From contig CACJPB010000008.1 of the NCBI GenBank assembly GCA_902595175.1, forward strand, positions 1-42,579: a DNA stretch of 42,579 nt, written 5' to 3'. Of the stretch, positions 1 through 8,981 are shown piece after piece; the stretch's first letter is position 1, and every line of letters begins with the position of its first letter. The stretch comes from an uncultured Prochlorococcus sp. (lineage in GTDB: Bacteria > Cyanobacteriota > Cyanobacteriia > PCC-6307 > Cyanobiaceae). The translations under genes were made by a program, and so were the position numbers. Under the pieces are notes generated by a model. The model worked only from the letters and a program-made list of their open reading frames with translations. It was not told the origin of the DNA and searched no databases.

Positions 1-584
1 TATCTTGTAAACCGTCTTACTTTGATATTTTCCCCAATTTTTGCAGCTGCTTGTTTAACAAGGTCCTCAACTGTTAGAGAACTATCTTTAATGTAGGGTT
101 GTGAAAGCAAAACAAGCTCATTAAGTCTTTTTGCTATTCTCCCTTCAACTATTTTTTCTTTAATTTGTTCTGGTTTTCCAGATAAATCATCCCTACCCAT
201 TTCAATCTGCTTTTCTTTTTCCACCACATCTTCTGGTATTTCATCAATTGATACATACTCAACATTTGGGCATGCTGCTACTTGCATTGAGACATCCTTC
301 AACAGAGATTGGAATATATCACCTCTAGCAACGAAATCTGTTTCACAATTTAACTCTAGTAAAACGCCGACTCTTGACCCAGTATGTATATAACTACCAA
401 TTGACCCTTCGGCCGCTACTCTTCCCGATTTCTTTTCAGCACTAGCTATGCCTTTCTTTCTTAACCATTCCAAAGCCTTATCTAAATTTCCTTCAGTTTC
501 ATTAAGTGCTTTTTTGCAGTCCATCATTCCTGCGCCAGTTTTGTCTCTAAGATCTTTTACAAGTTTTGCTGTAATGTTTCCCAT
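1..584 (-). CDS. tsf: Elongation factor Ts (partial, C-terminus beyond left edge)
   Basis: EF-Ts is the nucleotide exchange factor that regenerates EF-Tu-GTP during translation. The start codon is at 584-582 on the minus strand. The N-terminus has the UBA-like domain with the hallmark [13 protein letters not shown] (about residues 15-27), then the core with [12 protein letters not shown]. About 194 residues are inside the window; cyanobacterial EF-Ts is usually about 218, so roughly 24 C-terminal residues are missing because the window ends. It lies 44 nt downstream of rpsB on the same strand, the classical rpsB-tsf operon order. Identification is certain; only the end is unseen. Confidence 0.97.
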   Translation of the reverse strand, partial: MGNITAKLVKDLRDKTGAGMMDCKKALNETEGNLDKALEWLRKKGIASAEKKSGRVAAEGSIGSYIHTGSRVGVLLELNCETDFVARGDIFQSLLKDVSMQVAACPNVEYVSIDEIPEDVVEKEKQIEMGRDDLSGKPEQIKEKIVEGRIAKRLNELVLLSQPYIKDSSLTVEDLVKQAAAKIGENIKVRRFTR

Positions 585-628
585 TTGAAGTAATAAAAAA
601 TAATGAATAGTAAGTTTTAGATTAGAAT

Positions 629-1333
629 TTAGTTTTTTCTTTCGGCATTAGAGCCCTTTCTACCCTCATTTATGGCATCTGCAAGTCTTCCTAAGATAAG
701 TTGCACAGATCTAACGGCATCATCGTTACAAGGAATTGGAACTTCACACAAATCCGGATCGCAATTTGTATCCAACATTGATACTAATGAGATGTCTAAT
801 TTTCTAGCTTCTAATACTGCATTAGATTCTCTTCTCTGATCAACCAATACAACTACATCTGGTAATCTTCTCATACCCTTAAGTCCACCTAAGTATTTTT
901 GTAATCTTTCAAGTTCTCTCCTTAATACTGCAGCTTCTTTTTTAGGCCTCATTGCTATTGAACCACTACTTTCCATTCTTTCTAGATCCTTTAATCTTTC
1001 AATCCTAGCTTTCATTGTTGTCCAATTAGTCAACATCCCTCCAAGCCATCTTTGATTTACATATGCAGCTCCACAGCGGGTAGCTTCTTGAGCGACAACA
1101 TCTGATGCTTGTTTTTTTGTACCTACAAATAGGAAACGTTTACCGCTTTTTGCTGCGTTTCTAGTCCATTTATACGCATTGTTCATACACAATGCTGTTT
1201 TTACAAGATCAATAATATGAACTCCGTTTCTCGCGCAATATATATACTTAGACATCTTGGGATTCCAACGTCTAGTTTGATGCCCAAAATGAGCACCAGC
1301 TTCCATCATTTCTGATAGTGATACAACAGCCAT
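629..1333 (-). CDS. rpsB: 30S ribosomal protein S2
   Basis: Structural protein of the small ribosomal subunit. The protein is 234 aa, normal for a cyanobacterial S2. Signature stretches are [17 protein letters not shown] near the N-terminus, [10 protein letters not shown] near residue 95, and the C-terminal [10 protein letters not shown] and IPCNDDA segments. It is the first gene of rpsB-tsf on the minus strand. Its leader (1344-1408) holds three perfect complementary segments that can fold into a pseudoknot, which suggests autogenous control as known for S2 in other bacteria. Start ATG is at 1333. Confidence 0.98.
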   Translation of the reverse strand: MAVVSLSEMMEAGAHFGHQTRRWNPKMSKYIYCARNGVHIIDLVKTALCMNNAYKWTRNAAKSGKRFLFVGTKKQASDVVAQEATRCGAAYVNQRWLGGMLTNWTTMKARIERLKDLERMESSGSIAMRPKKEAAVLRRELERLQKYLGGLKGMRRLPDVVVLVDQRRESNAVLEARKLDISLVSMLDTNCDPDLCEVPIPCNDDAVRSVQLILGRLADAINEGRKGSNAERKN

Positions 1334-1343
1334 AATTTAAAAA

Positions 1344-1408
1344 GGGTTTCGGGTTAGCCTCTATCTGACGGGGAATTAATATTATTAATTCACCCGAAAC
1401 TGTCAGAT
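1344..1408 (-). promoter_or_regulatory. rpsB 5' leader with potential pseudoknot (candidate S2 autoregulatory element)
   Basis: Three perfect complementary pairs lie just upstream of rpsB. The outer helix is 1363-1369 with 1402-1408 (7 bp). A hairpin inside it is 1373-1380 with 1384-1391 (8 bp, 3-nt loop). A third helix joins the enclosed segment 1392-1400 to the downstream segment 1346-1354 (9 bp), which crosses the outer helix and so forms a pseudoknot. The last helix ends 12 nt before the rpsB start. S2 autoregulation through a leader pseudoknot is known in gamma-proteobacteria; its presence here is inferred from pairing alone. Confidence 0.6.
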
Positions 1409-1462
1409 GTGTGAAATTTACTTCAAATATTTTAGCAAGTGATGTGTATTTCTAAAAGTTTT

Positions 1463-2374
1463 TTATCTTGATTTGGTTAACTCTTTAATGTATATCAAAT
1501 TTAGAGGGATCCTAAGTATCTCAAGTGCAAGTCTATTTCTTCTTGTATTTACCAGGAATCTTAATAAAGGAAGGATTCTATCAACACTGATTAGTCCTCC
1601 CAAGCAAAGAATTTGCCAAAGTAAATAATGGAGAGGAGTTAATTGAATCATAAATCTAACTCTTAAATTTGGGTGTTTCTTATAAAATACTAAAGCCATT
1701 TTTGCTCTCTCTTTTTCTTGAGCTATTAATGAATCTATTTGTTCGCAATTAAATGGCGGATGCCAATGAAAACCTACTGCATTTGGGCATTTAATCAATT
1801 TTGTCCCAATTTTTTTTAATCTTTCTCCAAGTTCTAAATCCTCCCAACCGTAAAGACTAAAAGAAGTATCAAATAATCCCACACTTAAAATCAATTCTTT
1901 TGATATCGCTACATTTCCAGTAGCAAAGTATGCAAAAGAAGTGTCCATTATTTTATGTTTTTCACTCTGAGGATTTAGAAAATTAGATGTATTGACTACC
2001 GAGCCATAGGTAAAACATTTTCTATCATTTTTTCTCCAAGAGGGCAGTAATTTTTCTACGTGGCAAATTATAAAATTGTCTAAAACAATAAGATCACTAT
2101 CAATGAATATAATAATTTCATATTTTGATTTAATTACTCCCAGATTTCTTCCAAGAGCAGGCCCACCATGTTCTTGCTGAAATAGAATAACGTGTGGGAG
2201 ATTAGCTTTGTTTTTATTTATCCATGAGGTTGTCCCATCAGTTGATCCATCATCAACTACTATTACTTCATAGTTACTGATATTTGTATTTAATTTTTGA
2301 TTCTCAAGCGCAAATAAACATTTCTCTAATATAGGTAATCTATTGTAAGTCGGTATAACAATACTTACATTCAT
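1463..2374 (-). CDS. Glycosyltransferase family 2 protein
   Basis: A GT-A fold glycosyltransferase of family 2, 303 aa, that transfers a sugar from a nucleotide-sugar to an unknown acceptor. The N-terminus shows VSIVIPTYNR, then the nucleotide-binding VVDDGSTDGT (39-48). The metal-binding DxD is at IDSDL (D92, D94), and the ED catalytic pair sits in GWEDLELGERL (about 176-186). The C-terminal third is hydrophobic (about 240-295) and may associate with the membrane. It is the last gene of the minus-strand run that begins at pcyA and contains DevBCA, so a role in envelope polysaccharide or glycolipid is plausible but not shown. Acceptor and sugar cannot be read from the sequence. Confidence 0.85.
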   Translation of the reverse strand: MNVSIVIPTYNRLPILEKCLFALENQKLNTNISNYEVIVVDDGSTDGTTSWINKNKANLPHVILFQQEHGGPALGRNLGVIKSKYEIIIFIDSDLIVLDNFIICHVEKLLPSWRKNDRKCFTYGSVVNTSNFLNPQSEKHKIMDTSFAYFATGNVAISKELILSVGLFDTSFSLYGWEDLELGERLKKIGTKLIKCPNAVGFHWHPPFNCEQIDSLIAQEKERAKMALVFYKKHPNLRVRFMIQLTPLHYLLWQILCLGGLISVDRILPLLRFLVNTRRNRLALEILRIPLNLIYIKELTKSR

Positions 2375-2435
2375 GATTATGTCTTAAATATGCATGATAT
2401 ATTAAATTCCAAAAGATAAAAATAAAAGATATTCC

Positions 2436-2585
2436 TTAATCAGCTGCACCGCCATTATTTGCTGTGCCTGTAACGTTTCCACCATCAGGTCTTCCATCAG
2501 TTCTTAGTTTCCTTTTTTTGAATTTTCTAGCATAGGCTCTATTACGTTCCTGCTTTTCTTTTTTTAGATTCCTTCTCTTAGACAT
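2436..2585 (-). CDS. Small basic conserved protein (49 aa)
   Basis: A 49-aa protein starting MSKRRNLKKEKQERNR. The first 30 residues are dominated by Lys and Arg and probably helical; the tail is Gly/Asn/Ala-rich (DGGNVTGTANNGG). It has no membrane segment or signal peptide. The basic character suggests nucleic-acid or ribosome binding, which is inference only. It sits 18 nt downstream of devA and 61 nt upstream of the glycosyltransferase on the same strand, so it probably belongs to that transcript. I do not recognise a named family. Confidence 0.7.
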   Translation of the reverse strand: MSKRRNLKKEKQERNRAYARKFKKRKLRTDGRPDGGNVTGTANNGGAAD

Positions 2586-2603
2586 AAAATTTTAAACTTT
2601 TAA

Positions 2604-3335
2604 TTATTTTAGCTCACTATGAGCACTATATATTTTACCATCTTCCATATTTAATATCCTATCAGCCATATCAGAAATTCTTGGATCATGCGTCACCATA
2701 AGTACAGAACAATTTTGCTCTTTTGCTAGTTTCCTTAAAAGGGTTACTATTTCTCTTCCTGTGACACTATCTAAAGCAGAAGTCGGCTCATCAGCTAATA
2801 AAAGTTTTGGATTAGCAGATAAAGCTCGAGCAATTGCTACTCTCTGTTTCTGCCCACCAGATAAGTCATTTGGCAACTTTTTATGATGTTCTTCTAATCC
2901 TACTGCTGACAACCAATTACGTGCTATTTCACGTCGTTGTAAATATGTTAAACCTTTTATTAAATCAGCGCCCATCTGGACATTTTGTTCTGCTGTTAAA
3001 CATCTCAGAAGATTGTGACCTTGAAAAATCATTCCAATACTTCTTCTAAGTATCTGACGAGTTTTCCTTGATGCTCCATTTAACTGATTATTTAATACAG
3101 TTAAATCTCCACTTTGACAGGTTCTCAAGGCACCAATTAATGTTAAAAGTGTCGTTTTACCACATCCAGAAGGTCCTTTCAAAAGAACCAACTCTCCTTT
3201 ATCAATATTTAAATTAACGTCATTAAGAACTTGTTTTTTATTCTCATTTTTTCCATAAAAGTGACTCAAATTATTTATTGAGACTGTTTTAAGGTTTTTA
3301 ACATTGTTTTTGGATTTATTAGCTTTAACCATCAT
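2604..3335 (-). CDS. devA: DevA-type ABC exporter ATP-binding protein
   Basis: The ATPase of a DevBCA-type exporter. In heterocyst formers this family exports envelope glycolipids together with a TolC-like outer membrane protein. It is 243 aa: Walker A GPSGCGKT (54-61), Q-loop in GMIFQGHNLL, signature LSGGQKQRVAIARAL (about 158-172), and Walker B LLLADEPTSALD followed by the H-loop in VTHD. It is a LolD/MacB-like ATPase with no membrane domain. It lies 13 nt downstream of devC and shares the devB-devC-devA order. Prochlorococcus makes no heterocysts, so the substrate is unknown. Two adjacent ATGs leave the start ambiguous by one codon. Confidence 0.9.
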   Translation of the reverse strand: MMVKANKSKNNVKNLKTVSINNLSHFYGKNENKKQVLNDVNLNIDKGELVLLKGPSGCGKTTLLTLIGALRTCQSGDLTVLNNQLNGASRKTRQILRRSIGMIFQGHNLLRCLTAEQNVQMGADLIKGLTYLQRREIARNWLSAVGLEEHHKKLPNDLSGGQKQRVAIARALSANPKLLLADEPTSALDSVTGREIVTLLRKLAKEQNCSVLMVTHDPRISDMADRILNMEDGKIYSAHSELK

Positions 3336-3348
3336 TTACCTTCAATTG

Positions 3349-4521
3349 TTAAAAAATTTCAGCAGGATCAGCGTCAACTAATTTACGCATCGCAACAGCG
3401 GCAGATCCCATACACATAACTAAAACTAATACGAAAATTAAAATAGTTTTGTCTGCGTCCATTATTATTGGGAGTTTAGTAGAACTTCTTATAACTGAAT
3501 AAAGTATTTGACCAGAAAAATAAGCCGGTAAATAACCAAACAATGCCAACAAAAAACCCTCTCTAGCTACAACAAAGAAAAGGGACTTAAGTCTATACCC
3601 CATTGCCAATAGAGTGGCGTACTCTGGGAGGTGATCTGTAACGTCACTATAAAGAATTTGATAAACAACAACACACCCCACAACGAAACCCATCAATGCT
3701 CCCAAACTAAATATAAAACCTATAGCAGTACTATTTTTCCAATAATTCTTCTCAAATTCTATAAATTGATTTTTTGTAAGAACCCTAACATCATTTGGGA
3801 GTGAGTTATTTAATATCCCTGAAATCAATTCAGGATCAGATCCTTTTTTTAGCTTTACCAAACCAATTTCTATGCTGCCAGGAGGATTAGCAGGAAAAAG
3901 TCTTAAGAAGGTTTCTCGACTAGTTATCAAATTACCATCTGCGCCAAAAGATGGTCCCAACTCCACAAGGCCCTCAACAATTACTCTTTTCCCAGCGACC
4001 TCAGTCTCAACTTTTTTTTCAGATAAGAACCATTCTTCAATCGGTCCAAATTCAGGTCTAGATAGTTTGTCAAAAAGAACTCTTGATGGATTTCTCAATT
4101 TATAAGCTTTCTTTGAGAATCCCTCATCTAAAAGAAGTGAATCGGAGGGATTAAAACCTAATGCAAGAATTGATCTAGTTTTAAGATTTTCAGGATTTCT
4201 CCAAAGTAAATAATTTAGATTAACGGGAGCAGTTTTTTCAACATCTTCTACTGCGAGAGTTTGAATCAATCTTCTTTTTGGAAATCCACTCATGCTTATA
4301 GAACTTTTTGATCTGGGACTTATCAAAACAAGATCGGCATCTAGAAGTTTATGAATAGTTACGCTCGTATCAAATAAACCATCTCTAAAACCTAATTGCA
4401 TAAACATCAAAATCCCTGCAAAACTAATTCCAGCTATGGCAACTGCAAGCCTTAATGGTTGCCTTGTTAATAGCAACCAAGCTAATGGAATTTTTCTAAA
4501 TTTTAAAAAAGAAAAACGCAT
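3349..4521 (-). CDS. devC: DevC-type ABC exporter permease
   Basis: Membrane subunit of the DevBCA exporter, 390 aa, FtsX/MacB-like. It has one N-terminal membrane helix (about 25-43), a long periplasmic domain (about 50-265) and three C-terminal helices (about 270-295, 315-340, 358-378), with the conserved ending KLVDADPAEIF. The opening region contains PLAWLLLTRQPLRLAVAIAG, characteristic of DevC. Its start codon overlaps the devB stop (TAATG), so translation is probably coupled. With DevB and DevA it should form an inner-membrane exporter that hands substrate to a TolC-type channel encoded elsewhere. Confidence 0.9.
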   Translation of the reverse strand: MRFSFLKFRKIPLAWLLLTRQPLRLAVAIAGISFAGILMFMQLGFRDGLFDTSVTIHKLLDADLVLISPRSKSSISMSGFPKRRLIQTLAVEDVEKTAPVNLNYLLWRNPENLKTRSILALGFNPSDSLLLDEGFSKKAYKLRNPSRVLFDKLSRPEFGPIEEWFLSEKKVETEVAGKRVIVEGLVELGPSFGADGNLITSRETFLRLFPANPPGSIEIGLVKLKKGSDPELISGILNNSLPNDVRVLTKNQFIEFEKNYWKNSTAIGFIFSLGALMGFVVGCVVVYQILYSDVTDHLPEYATLLAMGYRLKSLFFVVAREGFLLALFGYLPAYFSGQILYSVIRSSTKLPIIMDADKTILIFVLVLVMCMGSAAVAMRKLVDADPAEIF

Positions 4522-5434
4522 TAGGGAATAAATTTTGCAATCACTTTCATTCCTGCATAGTTTTGAACGATATCTATAGAATCTTGATCTAGTTTTACTA
4601 GTACCTCGATAATTCGTGAATCAGCATCCCCTGTTGGATCAGTTGATAGAACTTTTCTTTGTTTTACTTGAGGACTAATCCTAATCACCTTTCCCTTAAG
4701 ATTTTTTTGGAAACCTCCATTCTCACTGCTCAATTCAACATTCTGAGAGATAAAGACTCTATCGATGTCAGATTCATAAACCTCTATCAAAGCTTCCATT
4801 TTTTGACTAGAACCAATATCCAAAATCCCTTCATTTTGAGGCCTTTCACCAACTCTCGTTTTAATTTCAAGAATAAAACCATCGATTGGACTCCTTAGTT
4901 TTGAATTAAATAGATCTATCTTGATATTTTTTTGATCTCCGATAAGGTTTATCTTTTGTTTTTGCAATTTTAATAGTTCATCTTTTCTCTGTGAAAACTC
5001 TACAAAAGAATATACATCTTTACTCAAAGCTAACTCATACCTTTGAATTTGATCATTCTTTAGGGAAATTTCTTCGTTAATAGTATGAATTAGATTTTCG
5101 TTTCTTTCAAGTTCAGCAATTAATTTTTCTCTATTTTCAAAGATTGCGAGGATATCACCCTTTTTTACGAAATCTCCTTCATCTACTAAAATTTCGACAA
5201 TTCGAGGAGATGAGCCAAACTGACTTATTGGAGCTGCCAGTTTTCTAATCTCTCCCGAAGGAGAAAGTTGACCAAGTGCGGCAACAGCTGTAATAGGAGG
5301 TATGAAATCTGAAGTTATTTCCTCTTTAAATTTTGAACTAGATTTATTATTTCCAGAACAGGAAACAACACCAAGAGATATTGGAGTAAATAATAAAAAA
5401 TAAATAAATAAATTTTTTAATATTTTTAATTTCA

Positions 5435-5435
<1 letters not shown>
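4521..5435 (-). CDS. devB: DevB-type membrane fusion protein (HlyD family), lipoprotein-like
   Basis: Periplasmic adaptor of the DevBCA exporter, 304 aa. The N-terminus is a hydrophobic segment ending in the lipobox-like VVSC with Cys26, so it may be lipid-anchored. The body has the HlyD layout: a biotinyl-lipoyl half motif near 75-115 (VEILVDEGDFVKKGDIL), a coiled-coil hairpin (about 115-175), the second lipoyl half (LRSPIDGFILEIKTRVGE) and a beta-barrel. The start overlaps the pcyA stop as TAATG, and its own stop overlaps the devC start the same way. This tight coupling to a bilin-synthesis gene is unusual. Confidence 0.88.
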
Positions 5436-6184
<749 letters not shown>

Positions 6185-6201
6185 TTAAAGATAGAAAAGA
6201 A

Positions 6202-7452
6202 ATGAACGTAGGAGATGTTAACTACTACACCCATTCAAGCAAAACTAAATGTGTGTTTGTGGATAATAAAGAATTGCCGCTTATCAGCATTGATATTTGG
6301 TGCAAAGCAGGTTCTTCATTTGAGGATGTCGATAAAAACGGCACTGCTCATTTTCTAGAACATATGATTTTTAAAGGATCTAACAAAATAATGCCAGGTG
6401 AGTTTGACCATAAAATTGAATCACTAGGCGGATTAAGTAACGCCTCAACTGGTTATGATGATGTACATTACCATGTCTTAGTTCCACCCAGTAACTTTAA
6501 AGAATCACTTGCTCTTTTGACAAATATTGTCATTGCTCCAGATTTTAATCCTGATGAATTCATAAAAGAAAAAGGGGTAGTTATTGATGAAATAAAACAA
6601 CAAAATGATCAGCCTGAAGAAAGACTATTTAATTATTTTTTGAAAAGGGTTTGGTTAAGTCCGAATTATGCCAATTCGATTCTGGGAACTGAACATAGTA
6701 TTAAAAAATTAGATATAAATGACCTTGTGAAATTTCATAGCAAACATTACACTAACGAAAAAATTTGTATTGCAATTGCGGGTAATCTCTCTGAAGAAAT
6801 TTATAAAATTTTTGAAAAAAGTGATCTATCGGGCATAAAAGAAAGTTCAAATTTAATAAATCTAAAAAATAAACCTTCTCTAAAAATTAGGAATGGTAGA
6901 GAGTCAGTCAAGTTTGATAATTTAGAATTTTCAAGAATATTTATGGCTTGGTTTATCCCAAACCTAAATGATCAAAAAAATATTGTTGGACTTGAAATTT
7001 TAGCAGCAATACTCTCTGTTGGAAGAAACAGTAGATTAATTAAAATTTTAAAAGAAGATAGTAATCTTGTTGAATCGGTATATGTAGATGTAAATGCTGG
7101 AGAATTAGGAGGATTATTAATTATGGAAGCAAGTTGTGAGTCCAAAGATATTGATTTAGTAGAGAAGCAAATTAATAATACAATAGATGAGATCTCAAAT
7201 TGTGAAGCCTTGGCTTTGAATGAAATACATAAAGCAATAAATATTGTGAAAAGCAATTATATCTTTAATTTAGAGACATCTACACAACTCTCTTCATTCT
7301 TTGGAAATGAACTTCTTTGGGGGAGAAAATCTTCAATAAATAATTTAGAGAGTCATTTAAAATATTGGAATGATTTAGATAATTTCAAAGAGATCACAAA
7401 ATATATACGTGGAGAAAAATTCACTTTAGTTGCATCCCCTGATAAATGTTAA
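6202..7452 (+). CDS. M16 family zinc peptidase, catalytic subunit
   Basis: An insulinase/processing-peptidase family protein, 416 aa. It has the inverted zinc motif HFLEH (His50, Glu53, His54) with the distal metal ligand Glu130 in VVIDEIKQQ, 76 residues downstream, as expected for M16. The N-terminal M16 domain covers about 10-160 and the inactive-type C-terminal M16 domain about 180-400. There is no signal peptide. The next gene starts 7 nt before this stop and encodes a second M16-fold protein without the zinc motif, so the two probably form a heterodimer like bacterial M16B pairs. The physiological substrate is unknown. Confidence 0.92.
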   Translation: MNVGDVNYYTHSSKTKCVFVDNKELPLISIDIWCKAGSSFEDVDKNGTAHFLEHMIFKGSNKIMPGEFDHKIESLGGLSNASTGYDDVHYHVLVPPSNFKESLALLTNIVIAPDFNPDEFIKEKGVVIDEIKQQNDQPEERLFNYFLKRVWLSPNYANSILGTEHSIKKLDINDLVKFHSKHYTNEKICIAIAGNLSEEIYKIFEKSDLSGIKESSNLINLKNKPSLKIRNGRESVKFDNLEFSRIFMAWFIPNLNDQKNIVGLEILAAILSVGRNSRLIKILKEDSNLVESVYVDVNAGELGGLLIMEASCESKDIDLVEKQINNTIDEISNCEALALNEIHKAINIVKSNYIFNLETSTQLSSFFGNELLWGRKSSINNLESHLKYWNDLDNFKEITKYIRGEKFTLVASPDKC

Positions 7453-8663
7453 AAAGATATTTTTTAAATAATAAAAAAAGAAATTTTTCAACTGCTTCAA
7501 TTTGGATTAAAGGGGGGAGTGATATGGATAGTACTGGCAAAAAAGGGATAAACAAGATCCTTTCTTCATTACTTACCAGAGGATGTGAAGGTTTTAAGAA
7601 TCTCACTCTCTCTGACTATATTGAGTCCTATGGAGCAGAATTAAATCAAGAAATCCTTGAAGATGGTATTTCAATAAGTATTAAATCCCTAAATGAATAT
7701 TTCAGCAAAGTATTACCTTTATTAGAATTAATAATTAATAAGCCAATCCTCTCTGAAACTGAATTTAAAAAAGTAAAAAAATCTTCTATTGATTACATTA
7801 GAAAAGATAAAGAGAATCCATTCAATATCTGTTTTGAAAAATGGAGAAAAATTGTTTACTCAAATCATCCTTATGCTTTCAACACAATTGGCAATGCTAA
7901 TGATGTCTCAAAGATTACCTATGAAGATGTTTTGCTTGAGTTTAAAAACTTAAAAAATAGAGAAAAGTATTTAATTTCAAATAATCCCGAAATAAATGGA
8001 GAAAATTTTGGAACATTAGAAAAAAAATTTTCAAAAGAAAAATCAGATCCTTTAAATCATAATTTAAATACCATTAATAGATTTGATTACATTATTAATG
8101 ATTCAAATCAAACAATAATAATGATTGGGGACCAAACTTGCTCGCGAAGAAGTAGTGAATATTTTCCTCTTAAGGTTTTGGAGTCATATTTGTCTTATGG
8201 AATGAGCGCTGCTTTATTTAAACTTTTTAGAGAAAAACATGGTATCACTTACGATTTAGGTGTTTATTATCCTATCAGGAGTGGAAATGCCCCATTTTTA
8301 ATTTACTTATCAGTATCTAATGATCAAGCACTTTTTGCTTTTGAACTTTTATCAAGACTATGGAAAAATTTACTCTTAAATCCGTTGACTGATGCTGAAA
8401 TATTTTTAGCAAAAGAAAAACTAAAAGGTTCTTTTTTATTAGGAAATCAATCACTAGATGAAATCTTACAGAGAAAGATACAGTTAGTTAGTTATGGTAT
8501 TTCACCAATTTCTGAGAACGATTTAAATTCAAAAATAGAGAAAATTTCTTCATTAGATATTTTAAAATTAACTAATAAGTATTTTTCAAAACCTTTTCTG
8601 AGTATTTCTGGAAATAAAAATATATGTTTAGAAATCTCTAATAGTTGGAAGAAAAACTTTTAG
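7446..8663 (+). CDS. M16 family peptidase-like protein, non-catalytic partner
   Basis: A 405-aa M16-fold protein. At the position of the zinc motif it has no HxxEH (the region reads KGINKILSSLLTRGCEG), so it should not bind zinc. The C-terminal half keeps the substrate-contacting arginine-tyrosine region (LFREKHGITYDLGVYYPIR). It overlaps the catalytic M16 gene by 7 nt, which supports coupled translation and a 1:1 complex. The start is the ATG at 7446; no better start is visible nearby. Confidence 0.88.
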   Translation: MLKRYFLNNKKRNFSTASIWIKGGSDMDSTGKKGINKILSSLLTRGCEGFKNLTLSDYIESYGAELNQEILEDGISISIKSLNEYFSKVLPLLELIINKPILSETEFKKVKKSSIDYIRKDKENPFNICFEKWRKIVYSNHPYAFNTIGNANDVSKITYEDVLLEFKNLKNREKYLISNNPEINGENFGTLEKKFSKEKSDPLNHNLNTINRFDYIINDSNQTIIMIGDQTCSRRSSEYFPLKVLESYLSYGMSAALFKLFREKHGITYDLGVYYPIRSGNAPFLIYLSVSNDQALFAFELLSRLWKNLLLNPLTDAEIFLAKEKLKGSFLLGNQSLDEILQRKIQLVSYGISPISENDLNSKIEKISSLDILKLTNKYFSKPFLSISGNKNICLEISNSWKKNF

Positions 8664-8664
8664 A

Positions 8665-8874
8665 TTAATTTTTCTCAATCTTATCAATATCTATTAAAAA
8701 CGAACCTCTCCTAAACTTTACTTCAACAGTATCTGGGGATTTAATTGAAAGAATTTCCCCAATTTCATCAATTGCCACTAGATCAGGTGGTCTTAACATC
8801 GGCATATTATCTGAAGTCTTCAAGTAAGAGACTGGCGCAATCAACTTAACCTTATCATTGATCTCAAATTTCAT
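8665..8874 (-). CDS. sipA: SipA, NblS-interacting regulator (DUF3148)
   Basis: A 69-aa SH3-like beta-barrel protein. SipA binds the ATP-binding domain of the histidine kinase NblS, which controls high-light and stress genes in cyanobacteria. The diagnostic core is MPMLRPPDLVAIDEIGEI (about 24-41), followed by VEVKFRRGSFLIDIDKIE. It converges on the M16 partner gene (1 nt between stops) and is divergent from ftsH. Recognition is based on the conserved MLRPPD segment and length. Confidence 0.88.
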   Translation of the reverse strand: MKFEINDKVKLIAPVSYLKTSDNMPMLRPPDLVAIDEIGEILSIKSPDTVEVKFRRGSFLIDIDKIEKN

Positions 8875-8981
8875 TTATACAATATATACATTAAAGAGTA
8901 GTATAAGCATAAAGTTAGAGAAAATATCAACGAAATGCACTGATTCATTCTAGAATCCTAGAATTGACTTTCTACAAATTA

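Noticed and set aside
7421-7606. An antisense frame across the M16 gene junction
   Set aside because: It lies wholly over two well-supported overlapping peptidase genes.
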